Shown here: in pieces, positions 1 to 8,708 of the stretch
How positions within the stretch are numbered: the first letter of the stretch is position 1
Layout: each line of letters begins with the position of its first letter
NCBI RefSeq assembly: GCF_008923725.1
Contig: NZ_WBPF01000016.1
Location: 124,001 to 188,000 of the forward strand
Source of the DNA: Bacillus sp. CH140a_4T
GTDB taxonomy: Bacteria; Bacillota; Bacilli; Bacillales; Bacillaceae_G
DNA: 64,000 nucleotides
Direction: 5' to 3'
Position numbers and translations under genes: made by a program
The notes under the pieces: generated by a model
Told to the model about the DNA's origin: nothing
Database searches by the model: none
What the model saw: the letters and a program-made list of their open reading frames with translations, nothing else

Positions 1-1
1 A

Positions 2-418
2 GAATCATTAACAGTTCATACGTTATCATTTAAACGTGCTTCTGAAATGACGCAAAACAAACGTAAATATAAAGTTGCAGGTCGCGAAGAAATTACAGCG
101 ATGATGCACGAAGCAGAAGAGTGGACGCAAAAGCATAATTACGTACCATATTACCTATATCGTCAAAAGAATATTTTAGGTAACTTAGAGAACGTTGGTT
201 ATGCAATGCCGACGCAAGAAAGTATTTACAACATTGTCATTATGGAAGAAGTACAATCAATTATCGGACTTGGCTGTGGTGCATCAAGTAAATTTGTTCA
301 TCCGAAGACAGGTGCAATTACGCACTTCGCAAATCCGAAAGATCCAAAATCATATAACGATGGCTTCGTAAAATATACAGAAGACAAACTGAAAATTTTA
401 GAAGAGCTATTTGTATAG
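2..418 (+). CDS. hemZ: Coproporphyrinogen III dehydrogenase HemZ, C-terminal part (cut by window start)
   Basis: The frame is open from base 2, so only the last 138 residues of the protein are in the window. The visible part resembles the C-terminal region of HemZ, the radical-SAM, oxygen-independent coproporphyrinogen oxidase family of heme synthesis. The motif IIGLGCGASSKF and the following FANPKDPKSY segment are typical of this tail. The [4Fe-4S] cysteine motif lies upstream and is not visible, so catalytic competence cannot be judged. A G+C-rich hairpin with a T run follows the stop, so this is probably the last gene of its transcript. The family call rests on recognition of the tail only. 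Confidence 0.8.
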   Translation, partial: ESLTVHTLSFKRASEMTQNKRKYKVAGREEITAMMHEAEEWTQKHNYVPYYLYRQKNILGNLENVGYAMPTQESIYNIVIMEEVQSIIGLGCGASSKFVHPKTGAITHFANPKDPKSYNDGFVKYTEDKLKILEELFV

Positions 419-423
419 GAAGA

Positions 424-460
424 AAGAGGTTGTTCCGATGTGGGGCAGCCTCTTTTTTAT
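424..460 (+). terminator. Intrinsic terminator after hemZ
   Basis: A stem pairs AAGAGGTTG with CAGCCTCTT (one G-T pair) and is followed by a run of T. It starts six bases after the hemZ stop codon. Confidence 0.8.
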
Positions 461-514
461 TCTGTTATTTGTGAGGTGATTAAAGTTTTTCTTTATATTG
501 TCAGTTTTTGTCGG

Positions 515-650
515 GAAGTCGATATATTCGAAAAATCGCTGATATAAATTGAGTTGTGGTCGATATATTTTAAAAATCGCTGATATATTTCAAGTTACGT
601 TCGATATATTTGGAAAAACCGCCGATATAATTTCACTTATCGATAAGCAG
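515..650. repeat. Cluster of TCGATATATT / CGCTGATATA intergenic repeats
   Basis: About three imperfect copies, roughly 40 bases apart, of a unit made of TCGATATATT, a short A-rich spacer and AAATCGCTGATATA lie in the gap between hemZ and the acyl-CoA ligase. A second cluster of the same unit lies at 31150-31270. The rest of this 350-base gap shows no gene. Confidence 0.7.
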
Positions 651-769
651 CACTGTTTGTAAAACTATGTCGATAATAATCAGAAAAATTAGTCAAATCA
701 TTAGAGGACAATGTCTACTTATGGACGAAATGATAGATTTATGAAAGAGAAAAGGGGGAAATTGTTGGC

Positions 770-2326
770 ATGTACATGACGATAGGGAGAATATTTGATT
801 TAGCTGTTGGTAAGTATCCAAATAAAGAGGCGTTAGTAGAGCCGGAAAAGAATATTCGCTGGACATATAAAGAGTGGGATGAGCAAATAAATAAAACGGT
901 GCAAGCTCTATTGAAAGAAGGGGTAAGAAAGGGAGATACTGTATCTGTTTACTTATATAATTGCCGTGAATTTGTAAACGTTTACTTAGCCTGTGCGAAA
1001 ATTGGGGCAATCTTTAACCCGATTAACTTCCGTTTAAAAGCAAAAGAATTATCGTATATCCTTCAAGATGCAGCCTCGAAAGTAGTAGTCTTTGAAAAAG
1101 CGGTTGAATCAACGGTTGCTATTATTGAACGAGATTTTCCAAATTCGTCTTTTTGGTATGTAGAAGACGATACACCTTCCTATGCTAGTTCTTACCATGA
1201 AAAAGTAAATGAAGCACCAGCTGAAAAAGTAGATATTGAAGTCGATGAAATGGATTATTGTTCTATGCTGTATACGAGCGGTACAACTGGTCACCCGAAA
1301 GGCGTGCTACATCGCCATCGTGAAATGGCTGAGCATAGTATGATTTGTACGTATTTCTTAAAATATAATAGAGATAGTGCCGGACTTGTAGTTGCGCCTT
1401 TATATCATTGCGGCGAGTTAAACGCTGGAATTATCCCGCGCATTCAAGTTGGCGGAAAGAATGTTATTTTACATCATTTTGATACGGATAGAGTATTACA
1501 TACGATTCAAGAAGAGAAGATTACGACGTTTTTTGCAGCACCGACGATGTGGAATATGTTACTGCAAAAAGATTTAACAAAGTACGATTTAACATCGATG
1601 AAGGTTGGTATATATGGAGGAGCAGCAATGGCTCCAGCGCTAGTTAAGGAATGTAAAGAACGTCTTTATATTGATCTTGTCCAAATTTACGGAATGACAG
1701 AAATGGGACCAGTTGTTGCGTTTCTCGTAGAAGAAGATCAAATTACGAAAGCAGGTTCAGCGGGAACACCATGCTTTAGCCATGAAATTCGCATTGTAAA
1801 ACCAAACGATGATGCACCAGCAGAACCAGATGATGTACTACCTCCTTATGAAGTAGGAGAGATTATTTTGCGCGGCCCAACTATGATGGCTGGTTATCAT
1901 AACCGAGAAGAAGCAAATGCAAAATCAATGTATAAAGGATGGTACCACTCTGGTGATTTAGGTTACTTCGATAAAGATGGCTATTTATTCGTCGCAGATC
2001 GTGTGGATGATATGGTAATTAGCGGAGGCGTTAATATTTATCCACGTGAAATTGAAGATTTCCTTCATAGTCACCCTGGTGTATTAGATGTTGCGGTGCT
2101 TGGTGAGCCAGACGAATTATGGGGAGAACGTGTTGTGGCTGTCGTTGTAAAGAAAGATGAAGCGATTACAGAAAATAATTTGGAAAAATATTGTAAAGAG
2201 AGTGATGAATTAGCAGATTATAAACGTCCACGTCATTACTTATTTGTGGATGAACTGCCTCGTAATGCGAGTGGGAAATTACAGAAGTTTGTGTTGAGGG
2301 AGTCTTTAAAAGGGGCAAAAAAATAG
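770..2326 (+). CDS. Fatty-acid/aryl acid-CoA ligase (AMP-binding, ANL superfamily)
   Basis: This 518-residue protein activates a carboxylic acid as the acyl-adenylate and then transfers it to CoA. The phosphate-binding loop YTSGTTGHPKG is at about residues 168-178, the YGMTE motif at about 307, the SGDLG motif at about 393, and the C-terminal catalytic lysine sits in NASGKLQK near residue 503. Length and domain order are those of a normal cytosolic medium/long-chain acyl-CoA synthetase. The ATG at 770 follows AAAGGGGGAA; an in-frame ATG six bases later is an alternative start. The gene stands alone with a terminator shared with the next, convergent gene. The exact acid used cannot be read from the sequence. 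Confidence 0.88.
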   Translation: MYMTIGRIFDLAVGKYPNKEALVEPEKNIRWTYKEWDEQINKTVQALLKEGVRKGDTVSVYLYNCREFVNVYLACAKIGAIFNPINFRLKAKELSYILQDAASKVVVFEKAVESTVAIIERDFPNSSFWYVEDDTPSYASSYHEKVNEAPAEKVDIEVDEMDYCSMLYTSGTTGHPKGVLHRHREMAEHSMICTYFLKYNRDSAGLVVAPLYHCGELNAGIIPRIQVGGKNVILHHFDTDRVLHTIQEEKITTFFAAPTMWNMLLQKDLTKYDLTSMKVGIYGGAAMAPALVKECKERLYIDLVQIYGMTEMGPVVAFLVEEDQITKAGSAGTPCFSHEIRIVKPNDDAPAEPDDVLPPYEVGEIILRGPTMMAGYHNREEANAKSMYKGWYHSGDLGYFDKDGYLFVADRVDDMVISGGVNIYPREIEDFLHSHPGVLDVAVLGEPDELWGERVVAVVVKKDEAITENNLEKYCKESDELADYKRPRHYLFVDELPRNASGKLQKFVLRESLKGAKK

Positions 2327-2356
2327 AAAGTGGGGGATACCCACTTTCTATTTTTA
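2321..2356. terminator. Bidirectional terminator between convergent genes
   Basis: AAATAGAAAGTGGG pairs perfectly with CCCACTTTCTATTT around a five-base loop. Its position between the acyl-CoA ligase stop and the stop of the minus-strand gene lets it serve both. Confidence 0.85.
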
Positions 2357-2818
2357 TTTACGTGAAAATCCTTCTTCATCAAGATATTCCGCAGCTTCTG
2401 GATAAGAGTTGAATGTACCGTCTAAGTTTACACCAGCGTACACGTTCCACATATCATCCTCTGAGATAAGAGTAAGGATATGACCGTCTTCGTTATGCCA
2501 TTCTTCTTCTTTTGCAGGTTCTGCAGGAACTACGATTTCTTCTTGTGATAATAGTTCAATTGATTGCTCAATTACTGAACGTAACTCTTCTGCTGAAAAT
2601 TCGCGGATGTTAATCATACCTTTATCATCCGTTTTATAACCTTTAATACCATTTGCATATACAAATCCGTTTCCGTTTGGATGTAAATGATAAACAACGT
2701 TCTTTTTATCTAAACGACTTTCCTCAAAGTGAAAGTTCACGCGTTTTAATGATACGTTCTTTCTTTCTAATTCAGGGAAAGATTCAATGATTGATAATTT
2801 TTCTTCAAAAGTTAGCAT
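2354..2818 (-). CDS. Conserved hypothetical protein, 154 aa, acidic, cytoplasmic
   Basis: I do not recognise a characterised family. The protein is acidic, has no signal peptide or membrane segment, and begins MLTFEEKLSIIESFPEL. The middle contains a Glu-rich linker near residues 92-108, and the C-terminal 40 residues (NVYAGVNLDGTF) look like a small beta-rich unit. The start is supported by TTTGGAGGCACT directly upstream of the ATG. The gene is monocistronic and convergent with the acyl-CoA ligase. Its good ribosome binding site and codon use like its neighbours indicate a real gene. Confidence 0.75.
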   Translation of the reverse strand: MLTFEEKLSIIESFPELERKNVSLKRVNFHFEESRLDKKNVVYHLHPNGNGFVYANGIKGYKTDDKGMINIREFSAEELRSVIEQSIELLSQEEIVVPAEPAKEEEWHNEDGHILTLISEDDMWNVYAGVNLDGTFNSYPEAAEYLDEEGFSRK

Positions 2819-3004
2819 AGTGCCTCCAAATATATAATAAAAGATTTAATTTATCTATTATAGCACAGTTACAATGGTTTCCAAAGATAAGGCGAGGCTT
2901 ATAATTGAATGCGTTTACGTCACGATACTGTAAAAAGTGGGCTAACGAATGTATTCTTTTAGGTGTACAATGGAAAATGGACTTAATACGAAGGTGGTTA
3001 TTAT

Positions 3005-4483
3005 ATGTTTCAAAAAATAGCAAAGGAATGTTTAGCAGGTTTTACTGTTGCGATTGTTGCGTTGCCACTTGCCATTGCATTTGGTATTGCTGCAACAGGA
3101 ACGTCTGAGGGAGCACTAGTCGGATTGTATGGTGCGATTTTTGCAGGTTTATTTGCGGCTTTATTTGGCGGGACACCGGGGCAGGTTACAGGGCCAACTG
3201 GACCGATTACGGTAATTGCGACAGGGGTTATTGCGACGCACGGGTTAGAGGCGAGTTTTATAGCCTTTATGATGGCGGGACTGTTTCAAATTTTATTCGG
3301 TGTATGTAAGCTTGGCTCTTACGTGCGATATATTCCGTATCCTGTCGTTTCAGGATTTATGAACGGTATCGCATTAATTATTATTTTAGGTGAAATAAAG
3401 CATGTGCAAAATAGTTTTTTACTCGTAGTATTAACGATTATTGTAATGATTGTTTCTGGAAAATGGATTAAGGCTATTCCATCTAGTTTAGTTGCATTAG
3501 TCGGTGTGACTGCTTTGCTTCCTTTATTTTCTTCTGCGTTAGAAGGGCTTACAGTGAAGTTGCCGATTATCGGAAACCTATCATTAAATAAGGTGATTGA
3601 AAAGATTGGAACGATTCCAGAAGCGATGCCGACGCTTCATATTCCATCTTTAAGCGGAATAGGCATTGCAGAACTTATTTTACCAGCGATTAGCATTGCT
3701 TTATTAGGATCGATTGACTCGTTGTTAACATCGGTCGTAATGGATAATGTGACGGGTACACGTCATAAAAGTAATAAAGAACTGGTCGGACAAGGTATCG
3801 GTAATATGATGAGCGGATTGTTTGGCGGATTAGCAGGGGCAGGGGCGACTGTACGGTCTATCGTGAATATAAGAAGTGGTGGTAAAACGGCGCTTTCAGC
3901 ATGTATGCATAGTGTTATATTATTTATTTTTATTATGGGACTTGGATCAGTTGTACAATATATTCCGCTTGCCGTATTATCAGGTATTTTAATTTTAACT
4001 GGTATTGGCATGTTTGATTGGGAAAGCATGAAGAAAATGCATGTAGCACCAAAAGGTGATGTCATTGTTATGCTCGTAACGATGGTTGTCACAGTGAAGT
4101 TTGATTTAATGATCGCTGTTGCGTTCGGTATTATTCTTTCGTTCATTATATATATGGTGAAATGTAAAGAACGTAAAGCTTCTATTGTAAAAGAGAAGGA
4201 AGCGACGTATAAAATTAAAGGCCCACTTTCTTTCCTAACAGTGGATCGCGTTTTTCATACTTTACAAGACGTAAAATCTCCAGTTGTTTTACGTATGAAA
4301 GATGTGCGCTATATGGATGTATCAGGCGCAATGGCTTTGCTGAACTTTGTGGATCAGTCGGATAAAGTAGGTGCGAGTGTGACGCTGGAACAAGTGCCTG
4401 CTCATATTGAAAACACGTTAGTAACGATGGCGACTAATGAGCAGAAAGATAAATTACAGTTTGAAAAAGCTGAGGCTATATAA
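3005..4483 (+). CDS. SulP-family anion transporter with STAS domain
   Basis: The 492-residue protein is a multi-spanning membrane protein of the SulP/SLC26 family, which moves sulfate, bicarbonate or other anions. The N-terminal signature FTVAIVALPLAIAFGIA, the GTPGQVTGPTGPITV segment and the LLGSIDSLLTSVVMDN segment are typical. About ten to eleven hydrophobic helices fill residues 10-390, and a cytosolic STAS domain follows at about 395-485 with the RMKDVRYMDVSGAMAL motif. The ATG has AAGGTGG upstream. A terminator follows. The substrate cannot be told from the sequence; bicarbonate or sulfate are the usual ones. Confidence 0.88.
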   Translation: MFQKIAKECLAGFTVAIVALPLAIAFGIAATGTSEGALVGLYGAIFAGLFAALFGGTPGQVTGPTGPITVIATGVIATHGLEASFIAFMMAGLFQILFGVCKLGSYVRYIPYPVVSGFMNGIALIIILGEIKHVQNSFLLVVLTIIVMIVSGKWIKAIPSSLVALVGVTALLPLFSSALEGLTVKLPIIGNLSLNKVIEKIGTIPEAMPTLHIPSLSGIGIAELILPAISIALLGSIDSLLTSVVMDNVTGTRHKSNKELVGQGIGNMMSGLFGGLAGAGATVRSIVNIRSGGKTALSACMHSVILFIFIMGLGSVVQYIPLAVLSGILILTGIGMFDWESMKKMHVAPKGDVIVMLVTMVVTVKFDLMIAVAFGIILSFIIYMVKCKERKASIVKEKEATYKIKGPLSFLTVDRVFHTLQDVKSPVVLRMKDVRYMDVSGAMALLNFVDQSDKVGASVTLEQVPAHIENTLVTMATNEQKDKLQFEKAEAI

Positions 4484-4485
4484 GG

Positions 4486-4514
4486 AAACGCCCTCGTATG
4501 AGGGTGTTTTTTAT
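4486..4514 (+). terminator. Intrinsic terminator after the SulP gene
   Basis: AAACGCCCTC, a GTAT loop and GAGGGTGTTT are followed by T residues, three bases after the stop codon. Confidence 0.9.
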
Positions 4515-4620
4515 TGTATTTAATATCTCTATATAGGGATATTTTGCGTTTATTGACATTTATTAATCTTAGCAGTATAGTAACATCTTAGATTAGCAAT
4601 GTGCTATTATAAGAAGGTAT

Positions 4621-5052
4621 ATGAATTTTGAGATTCCTTTATATTCAGAAGGAAGAGCTTTAAGCTGGAGGGAATATTTGATGTACAAACAGTTACCACA
4701 TGGAGTGAAGATCGGGATTACGCGATCAATTGTTGTTTCTTTTGAGAAGTATATGAGAGAAATTGAATGGAATGAAGAAAAATTTGATATGCAGCAATTT
4801 GTTGAACAGTGGAAACAATATTTATACACAAAATCAACTTGGATCAATAAAGTAGATGATGAGTTGAAAGAACATCCAGATTTCCATCAAGCGTTAGCAG
4901 TGAAAGTGAATGAAAAAATTAACGAGCTTATTAATGAAGAGCCGAGCGAAGAGCAAGTAGAGCAATTAAAGAGGCATAAAGTGGAACACGTAGATGAAAT
5001 GTGCAAATTAGAAGCTGAATATCATATTGAACGTTTATTAGTAACGAAGTAA
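4621..5052 (+). CDS. Conserved hypothetical protein, 143 aa (or 123 aa)
   Basis: I cannot assign a family. The product is hydrophilic and mostly helical, rich in Glu and Lys, without signal or membrane segments; the C-terminal half (about residues 80-140) looks like a charged coiled helix. Two starts are possible. The ATG at 4621 has AGAAGG only three bases away, whereas the in-frame ATG at 4681 has GGAGGG eight bases upstream and is better placed. The upstream 20 residues also look coding, so the longer form is kept. A hairpin with a T run follows. Confidence 0.7.
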   Translation: MNFEIPLYSEGRALSWREYLMYKQLPHGVKIGITRSIVVSFEKYMREIEWNEEKFDMQQFVEQWKQYLYTKSTWINKVDDELKEHPDFHQALAVKVNEKINELINEEPSEEQVEQLKRHKVEHVDEMCKLEAEYHIERLLVTK

Positions 5053-5068
5053 ATTTTACATAAAGAAT

Positions 5069-5117
5069 AAGCCTGTCCAAGGAGGTGTGATGACCATCTT
5101 TTTGAACAGGCTTTTTG
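5069..5117 (+). terminator. Intrinsic terminator
   Basis: AAGCCTGT and ACAGGCTT form the stem around a long loop, followed by TTTTT; it serves the gene ending at 5052. Confidence 0.65.
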
Positions 5118-5132
5118 TATGAAAAAGAATAA

Positions 5133-5160
5133 GAGAGGCTGCTTCTAGAAGCAGCCTCTC
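5133..5160. terminator. Perfect palindromic terminator of the secA2-slaP operon
   Basis: GAGAGGCTGCTTCT pairs perfectly with AGAAGCAGCCTCTC with no loop base left over. It lies four bases beyond the slaP stop on the minus strand and is followed there by ATTCTTTTTC. Confidence 0.8.
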
Positions 5161-5163
5161 TTA

Positions 5164-6045
5164 TTAGTCTTGTGGTACAAACGCTTTCCAAGAAGATAGA
5201 TCCATATCTTCTTTTAATATAGATGAAGCAGGGAAGACAAATGACCACGGTTTTGTAGTGTTCGCTTTAATCTCAAGATTTGGTAATGTGAAAGCTCCTT
5301 TCACAACAACTGCACCTGAAGCATCTTCAATATGAAGAGGAAGTTGCTCTAGTTGAATCGTGTCTTTGCAACCGTTACGAATAAGAAGCGTTGTATGTAA
5401 ATCACCGTTTTCTTTTCTTGCAGCTTGCAGACCTAGGAAGTTAATTTCACCATCATTTGGAGGTGTTAAATTGTCTACGAAATTACGTAAAGCTTCTTTG
5501 CTTGCTTCAGGTAACTGAGCTTCCCAAGATGGGTCTAAATCTAATGCATGCTTACTTTCAAGTTCAAATGCCAATTCCCAATCTGTTTGCGATAATTCAA
5601 CATCTGTAATTGTTTCTTGCTCAAATGTAAAGATGAATGGCATATTTACATTTGCAGGAATATCTCCTAATGCAGAAAGGTTAAATGTATTGCGGGCGCA
5701 TAGTTTCTTCTCTTTATTTAGAAGGATTAATGTAACCTCTTCGAAAGAAATTGGTTTCGGAACAGTGCTGCGAATAAATACAGCTACGTCATAACCGTTA
5801 TCACGTTTTTCAATCTCAATTCCAGATAAAGAAATTTGATATTCTTCTAAACGTGGTAGTTCTTTATGTAAAAATTGATAAATGTATTTTTGTTCTTGTG
5901 CTACTGCACCCCAGCTAGGGTGGAAGTAAAGTGTTGGTTTTACAGTTTTATTTTCAGTATTTGTTTCTTCTTGTCCGAATAATTGATTACTAGAGACAGT
6001 CGTATCTTTTCCGCTTTTCTTAGCTCTTTTTAGGAATGATAACAT
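5164..6045 (-). CDS. slaP: Accessory Sec-system S-layer assembly protein SlaP
   Basis: The 293-residue cytosolic protein has no signal peptide or membrane helix. Its start is fixed by GAGGTG upstream of the ATG, 14 bases after the secA2 stop codon, so the two form an operon. In B. anthracis the gene next to secA2 in this position, slaP, is needed together with SecA2 for efficient secretion of the S-layer proteins Sap and EA1. The sequence has a basic N-terminus (LKRAKKSGKD) and otherwise two beta-rich repeats that look related (IRSTVPKPISFEEVTLIL and LIRNGCKDTIQLEQLPL). Function is taken from the known gene and from neighbourhood; the molecular activity is not known from sequence. Confidence 0.85.
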   Translation of the reverse strand: MLSFLKRAKKSGKDTTVSSNQLFGQEETNTENKTVKPTLYFHPSWGAVAQEQKYIYQFLHKELPRLEEYQISLSGIEIEKRDNGYDVAVFIRSTVPKPISFEEVTLILLNKEKKLCARNTFNLSALGDIPANVNMPFIFTFEQETITDVELSQTDWELAFELESKHALDLDPSWEAQLPEASKEALRNFVDNLTPPNDGEINFLGLQAARKENGDLHTTLLIRNGCKDTIQLEQLPLHIEDASGAVVVKGAFTLPNLEIKANTTKPWSFVFPASSILKEDMDLSSWKAFVPQD

Positions 6046-6059
6046 TATCTTTCACCTCG

Positions 6060-8426
6060 TTATTGTACGTTTTCAGGAACACCTAAATGTCTTGCAACAT
6101 AGCGGCACATTTCTTTTTCGAAATTACCATATGTGTATAAAAAGATATCTAAACCTTCTTTTTGATAAAGACGAGTAGGGTCTTCTTGTTGATATTGTCT
6201 TAGCCCGATGCCTTCTTTTAAGTGGGTCATCGCATCTAAGTGATTTACCCAGTTCTGATCTAGGAAATGAAGGGCAACATAGCGTAGCGACTGTTGTAAA
6301 TCAGTATTGCTATTTAGCTCATTTACGCGCTCTTTATAAAGAGATAATGTTTCTTTCAAAACGGATTGTAAATCTTCCGGTGAATGTACATTATTCGCTG
6401 ATAGTGATGGCATATTTTCTACTGGTAAAATTTCGTTTATATTTTCTGTTAAACGAGCAAAATCCCATTCTTCCGGAAGCATACCTTCTAAAAGATATTG
6501 CTTAGAAATGGCTTCTACAGCATGATCAATCATTGGAATAATAATTTCAATCATATTTGTATCTTCTTGTAACAAGTTATTACGTAATTTATAAATAACG
6601 TTACGTTGATCATTAATTACATCATCTAACTTTAAATTGTACTCACGCATTGAGAAGTGGCTACCTTCACAAATTAATTGTGTACGGTTCACGAAGTCAT
6701 GCACTTTTGAAGTTAGAATAAGTCCAGTTGCATCTGCCTTTAGTGATTTATTGAATTTCTCCACTTCTTCATGTGCGAAACGTTTTAGCATTTCATCTTC
6801 TAAAGAAAGGAAGAACTGAGAGCTACCTGGATCTCCTTGACGACCAGCACGACCTTTTAGCTGATTGTCAACGCGTCTTGATTCATGGCGTTCTGTCCCA
6901 ATTACATGTAACCCACCAAGTTCGTGAACACCCTCACCTAGTAAAATATCAGTACCTCGTCCAGCCATATTTGTCGCAATTGTAATTTGTCCTTTTTGTC
7001 CAGCTGTTGCGATTAAATCGGCCTCTTGTTCTGCGCTTTTTGCATTTAATAATTGATATGTAATATGCGCTTCATCTAAGTAACGAGCAACGGTTTCTGA
7101 TTGTAAAATAGACATTGTCCCAATTAAAATTGGGCGTCCTTGTTTATTGTGTTTTAGAACATCTTCACGTACGGCTTTATATTTAGCATCGGCTGTTACG
7201 TACACGACGTCATTTTTATCTTCACGAATGATAGGACGATTTGTCGGAATCGGCATAACTTCCATGTTATATACGCGGTTAAATTCTTTTTCTTCCGTTT
7301 TTGCTGTACCTGTCATACCAGATAATGCTGGATACATACGGAAGAAGTTTTGAATTGTAATGGACGCTTGTGTTTGGTTTTCTTCTGTGACTTCTAAACC
7401 TTCTTTCGCTTCAAGAGCTTGGTGTAAACCGTCACTTAAAGAGCGACCATCCATAACGCGGCCCGTGAAAATATCTACAAGTAGAATTTTTTCATCATGT
7501 ACAATATAATCAACATCACATTGGAAAGCGACATGAGCTCGTAATGCTTGAATCATATAATGATATAAAGTTTGATGCTCTAAATCATATAGGTTATCGA
7601 TATCAAATAAATCTTCTATTTTTGTAATACCGTCTTCTGTAAAACTAGCAGATTTCGTTTCTGCATCGTACGTGTAATGAAGAGTATCCTGGAATGATTT
7701 AATAACTTTTGCACATAAATAGTGTAAATCAGAGCTGCTGGATTGCTTACCAGCGATAATAAGAGGCGTCTTCGCTTCATCAATTAAAACGCTATCAACC
7801 TCATCGATAATAGCAAAATGATAGGGACGTTGTACCTGTTCATTTTTTGAAGCGGCCATATTATCACGTAGATAGTCAAAGCCAAATTCTGTTCCAATAC
7901 CATATGTAATATCAGCTTCGTAAGCAAGTTTCTTTTCGTTAGGATCGATTTGAGGAATATTCAATCCAACCTTTAAACCTAGAAACTCATGAACTTGGCC
8001 AATCAATTCTTTATCTCGTTTTGCTAAATAGTCGTTTACAGTAATAACGTGAACACCTTTTCCTTCAAGAGCACGTACGTATGTTGGAAGAGAAGAAACT
8101 AATGTTTTTCCTTCGCCAGTTGGCATCTCTGCAATATTACCTTCTAATAGTACAAGACCACCAATTAACTGCACATCGTAGTGACGTAATCCAAGTACAC
8201 GCTTTGCTGCTTCACGTACAACAGCGAACGCCTCTACTTTTATATCGTCCACTGTTTTTCCATCTTGTAGCATGTTTTTAAATGTTATAGTTTTATAACG
8301 TAAGTCTTCATCAGATAAATCAGATAGTTTTTCTTCTAGATTATTAATGTCTTGAACAAGTTGTTCATATTTTTTTAGTTTTCTCTTTTGAGAATCTCCT
8401 AACAGCTTTTTTACCGAATTCAGCAT
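6060..8426 (-). CDS. secA2: Accessory preprotein translocase ATPase SecA2
   Basis: The protein is a SecA-family motor ATPase that pushes a subset of preproteins, here the S-layer proteins, through SecYEG. The Walker A loop MPTGEGKT is near residue 101, the DEVD box (IIDEVDSVLIDEAKTPL) near 207, and the C-terminal helicase lobe motifs TERHESRRVDNQLKGRAGRQ lie near 500-520. The usual C-terminal zinc-binding cysteine tail of SecA1 is absent; the chain ends GVPENVQ, as expected for SecA2. I choose the ATG at 8426 because GAGGAGTG lies upstream and MLNSVKKLLG is a normal SecA2 start; this gives 788 residues. A longer in-frame extension upstream is hydrophobic and lacks a binding site. slaP follows in the same operon. 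Confidence 0.93.
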   Translation of the reverse strand: MLNSVKKLLGDSQKRKLKKYEQLVQDINNLEEKLSDLSDEDLRYKTITFKNMLQDGKTVDDIKVEAFAVVREAAKRVLGLRHYDVQLIGGLVLLEGNIAEMPTGEGKTLVSSLPTYVRALEGKGVHVITVNDYLAKRDKELIGQVHEFLGLKVGLNIPQIDPNEKKLAYEADITYGIGTEFGFDYLRDNMAASKNEQVQRPYHFAIIDEVDSVLIDEAKTPLIIAGKQSSSSDLHYLCAKVIKSFQDTLHYTYDAETKSASFTEDGITKIEDLFDIDNLYDLEHQTLYHYMIQALRAHVAFQCDVDYIVHDEKILLVDIFTGRVMDGRSLSDGLHQALEAKEGLEVTEENQTQASITIQNFFRMYPALSGMTGTAKTEEKEFNRVYNMEVMPIPTNRPIIREDKNDVVYVTADAKYKAVREDVLKHNKQGRPILIGTMSILQSETVARYLDEAHITYQLLNAKSAEQEADLIATAGQKGQITIATNMAGRGTDILLGEGVHELGGLHVIGTERHESRRVDNQLKGRAGRQGDPGSSQFFLSLEDEMLKRFAHEEVEKFNKSLKADATGLILTSKVHDFVNRTQLICEGSHFSMREYNLKLDDVINDQRNVIYKLRNNLLQEDTNMIEIIIPMIDHAVEAISKQYLLEGMLPEEWDFARLTENINEILPVENMPSLSANNVHSPEDLQSVLKETLSLYKERVNELNSNTDLQQSLRYVALHFLDQNWVNHLDAMTHLKEGIGLRQYQQEDPTRLYQKEGLDIFLYTYGNFEKEMCRYVARHLGVPENVQ

Positions 8427-8459
8427 GTTGTAAACACTCCTCTTACTGACAATAGCTAC

Positions 8460-8465
8460 ATTATA
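8460..8465 (-). promoter_or_regulatory. Possible -10 element of the secA2-slaP promoter
   Basis: On the minus strand a perfect TATAAT, preceded by TGTGC, lies 34 bases upstream of the secA2 ATG. No clear -35 box is visible at 17 bases, so this is a weak call. The rest of the 282-base gap is the divergent control region of secA2 and csaA. Confidence 0.35.
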
Positions 8466-8708
8466 GCACATGTTTATCCGGAATAAGTAGAAGTAGTAAA
8501 TTGAAGAAAAAACTGGATAAAAATAAGGTGTTATTACATATGATATATTTAAAAGCCAGAAAGAAAGAGAGTATTCAATGTATAATAAATTTGGTATGAT
8601 AGCTAAATGAGATAAAGTGAAATTTTTCAAAAAAGAGAAGAATATAGTTATCTCGTTTTATGATGTAATATGCATGGAAATTATATATTGAAAGAAAAGA
8701 GCTAGAAG

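Noticed and set aside
3763-4146. Long antisense frame within the SulP gene
   Set aside because: A shadow frame opposite a well-supported transporter gene.
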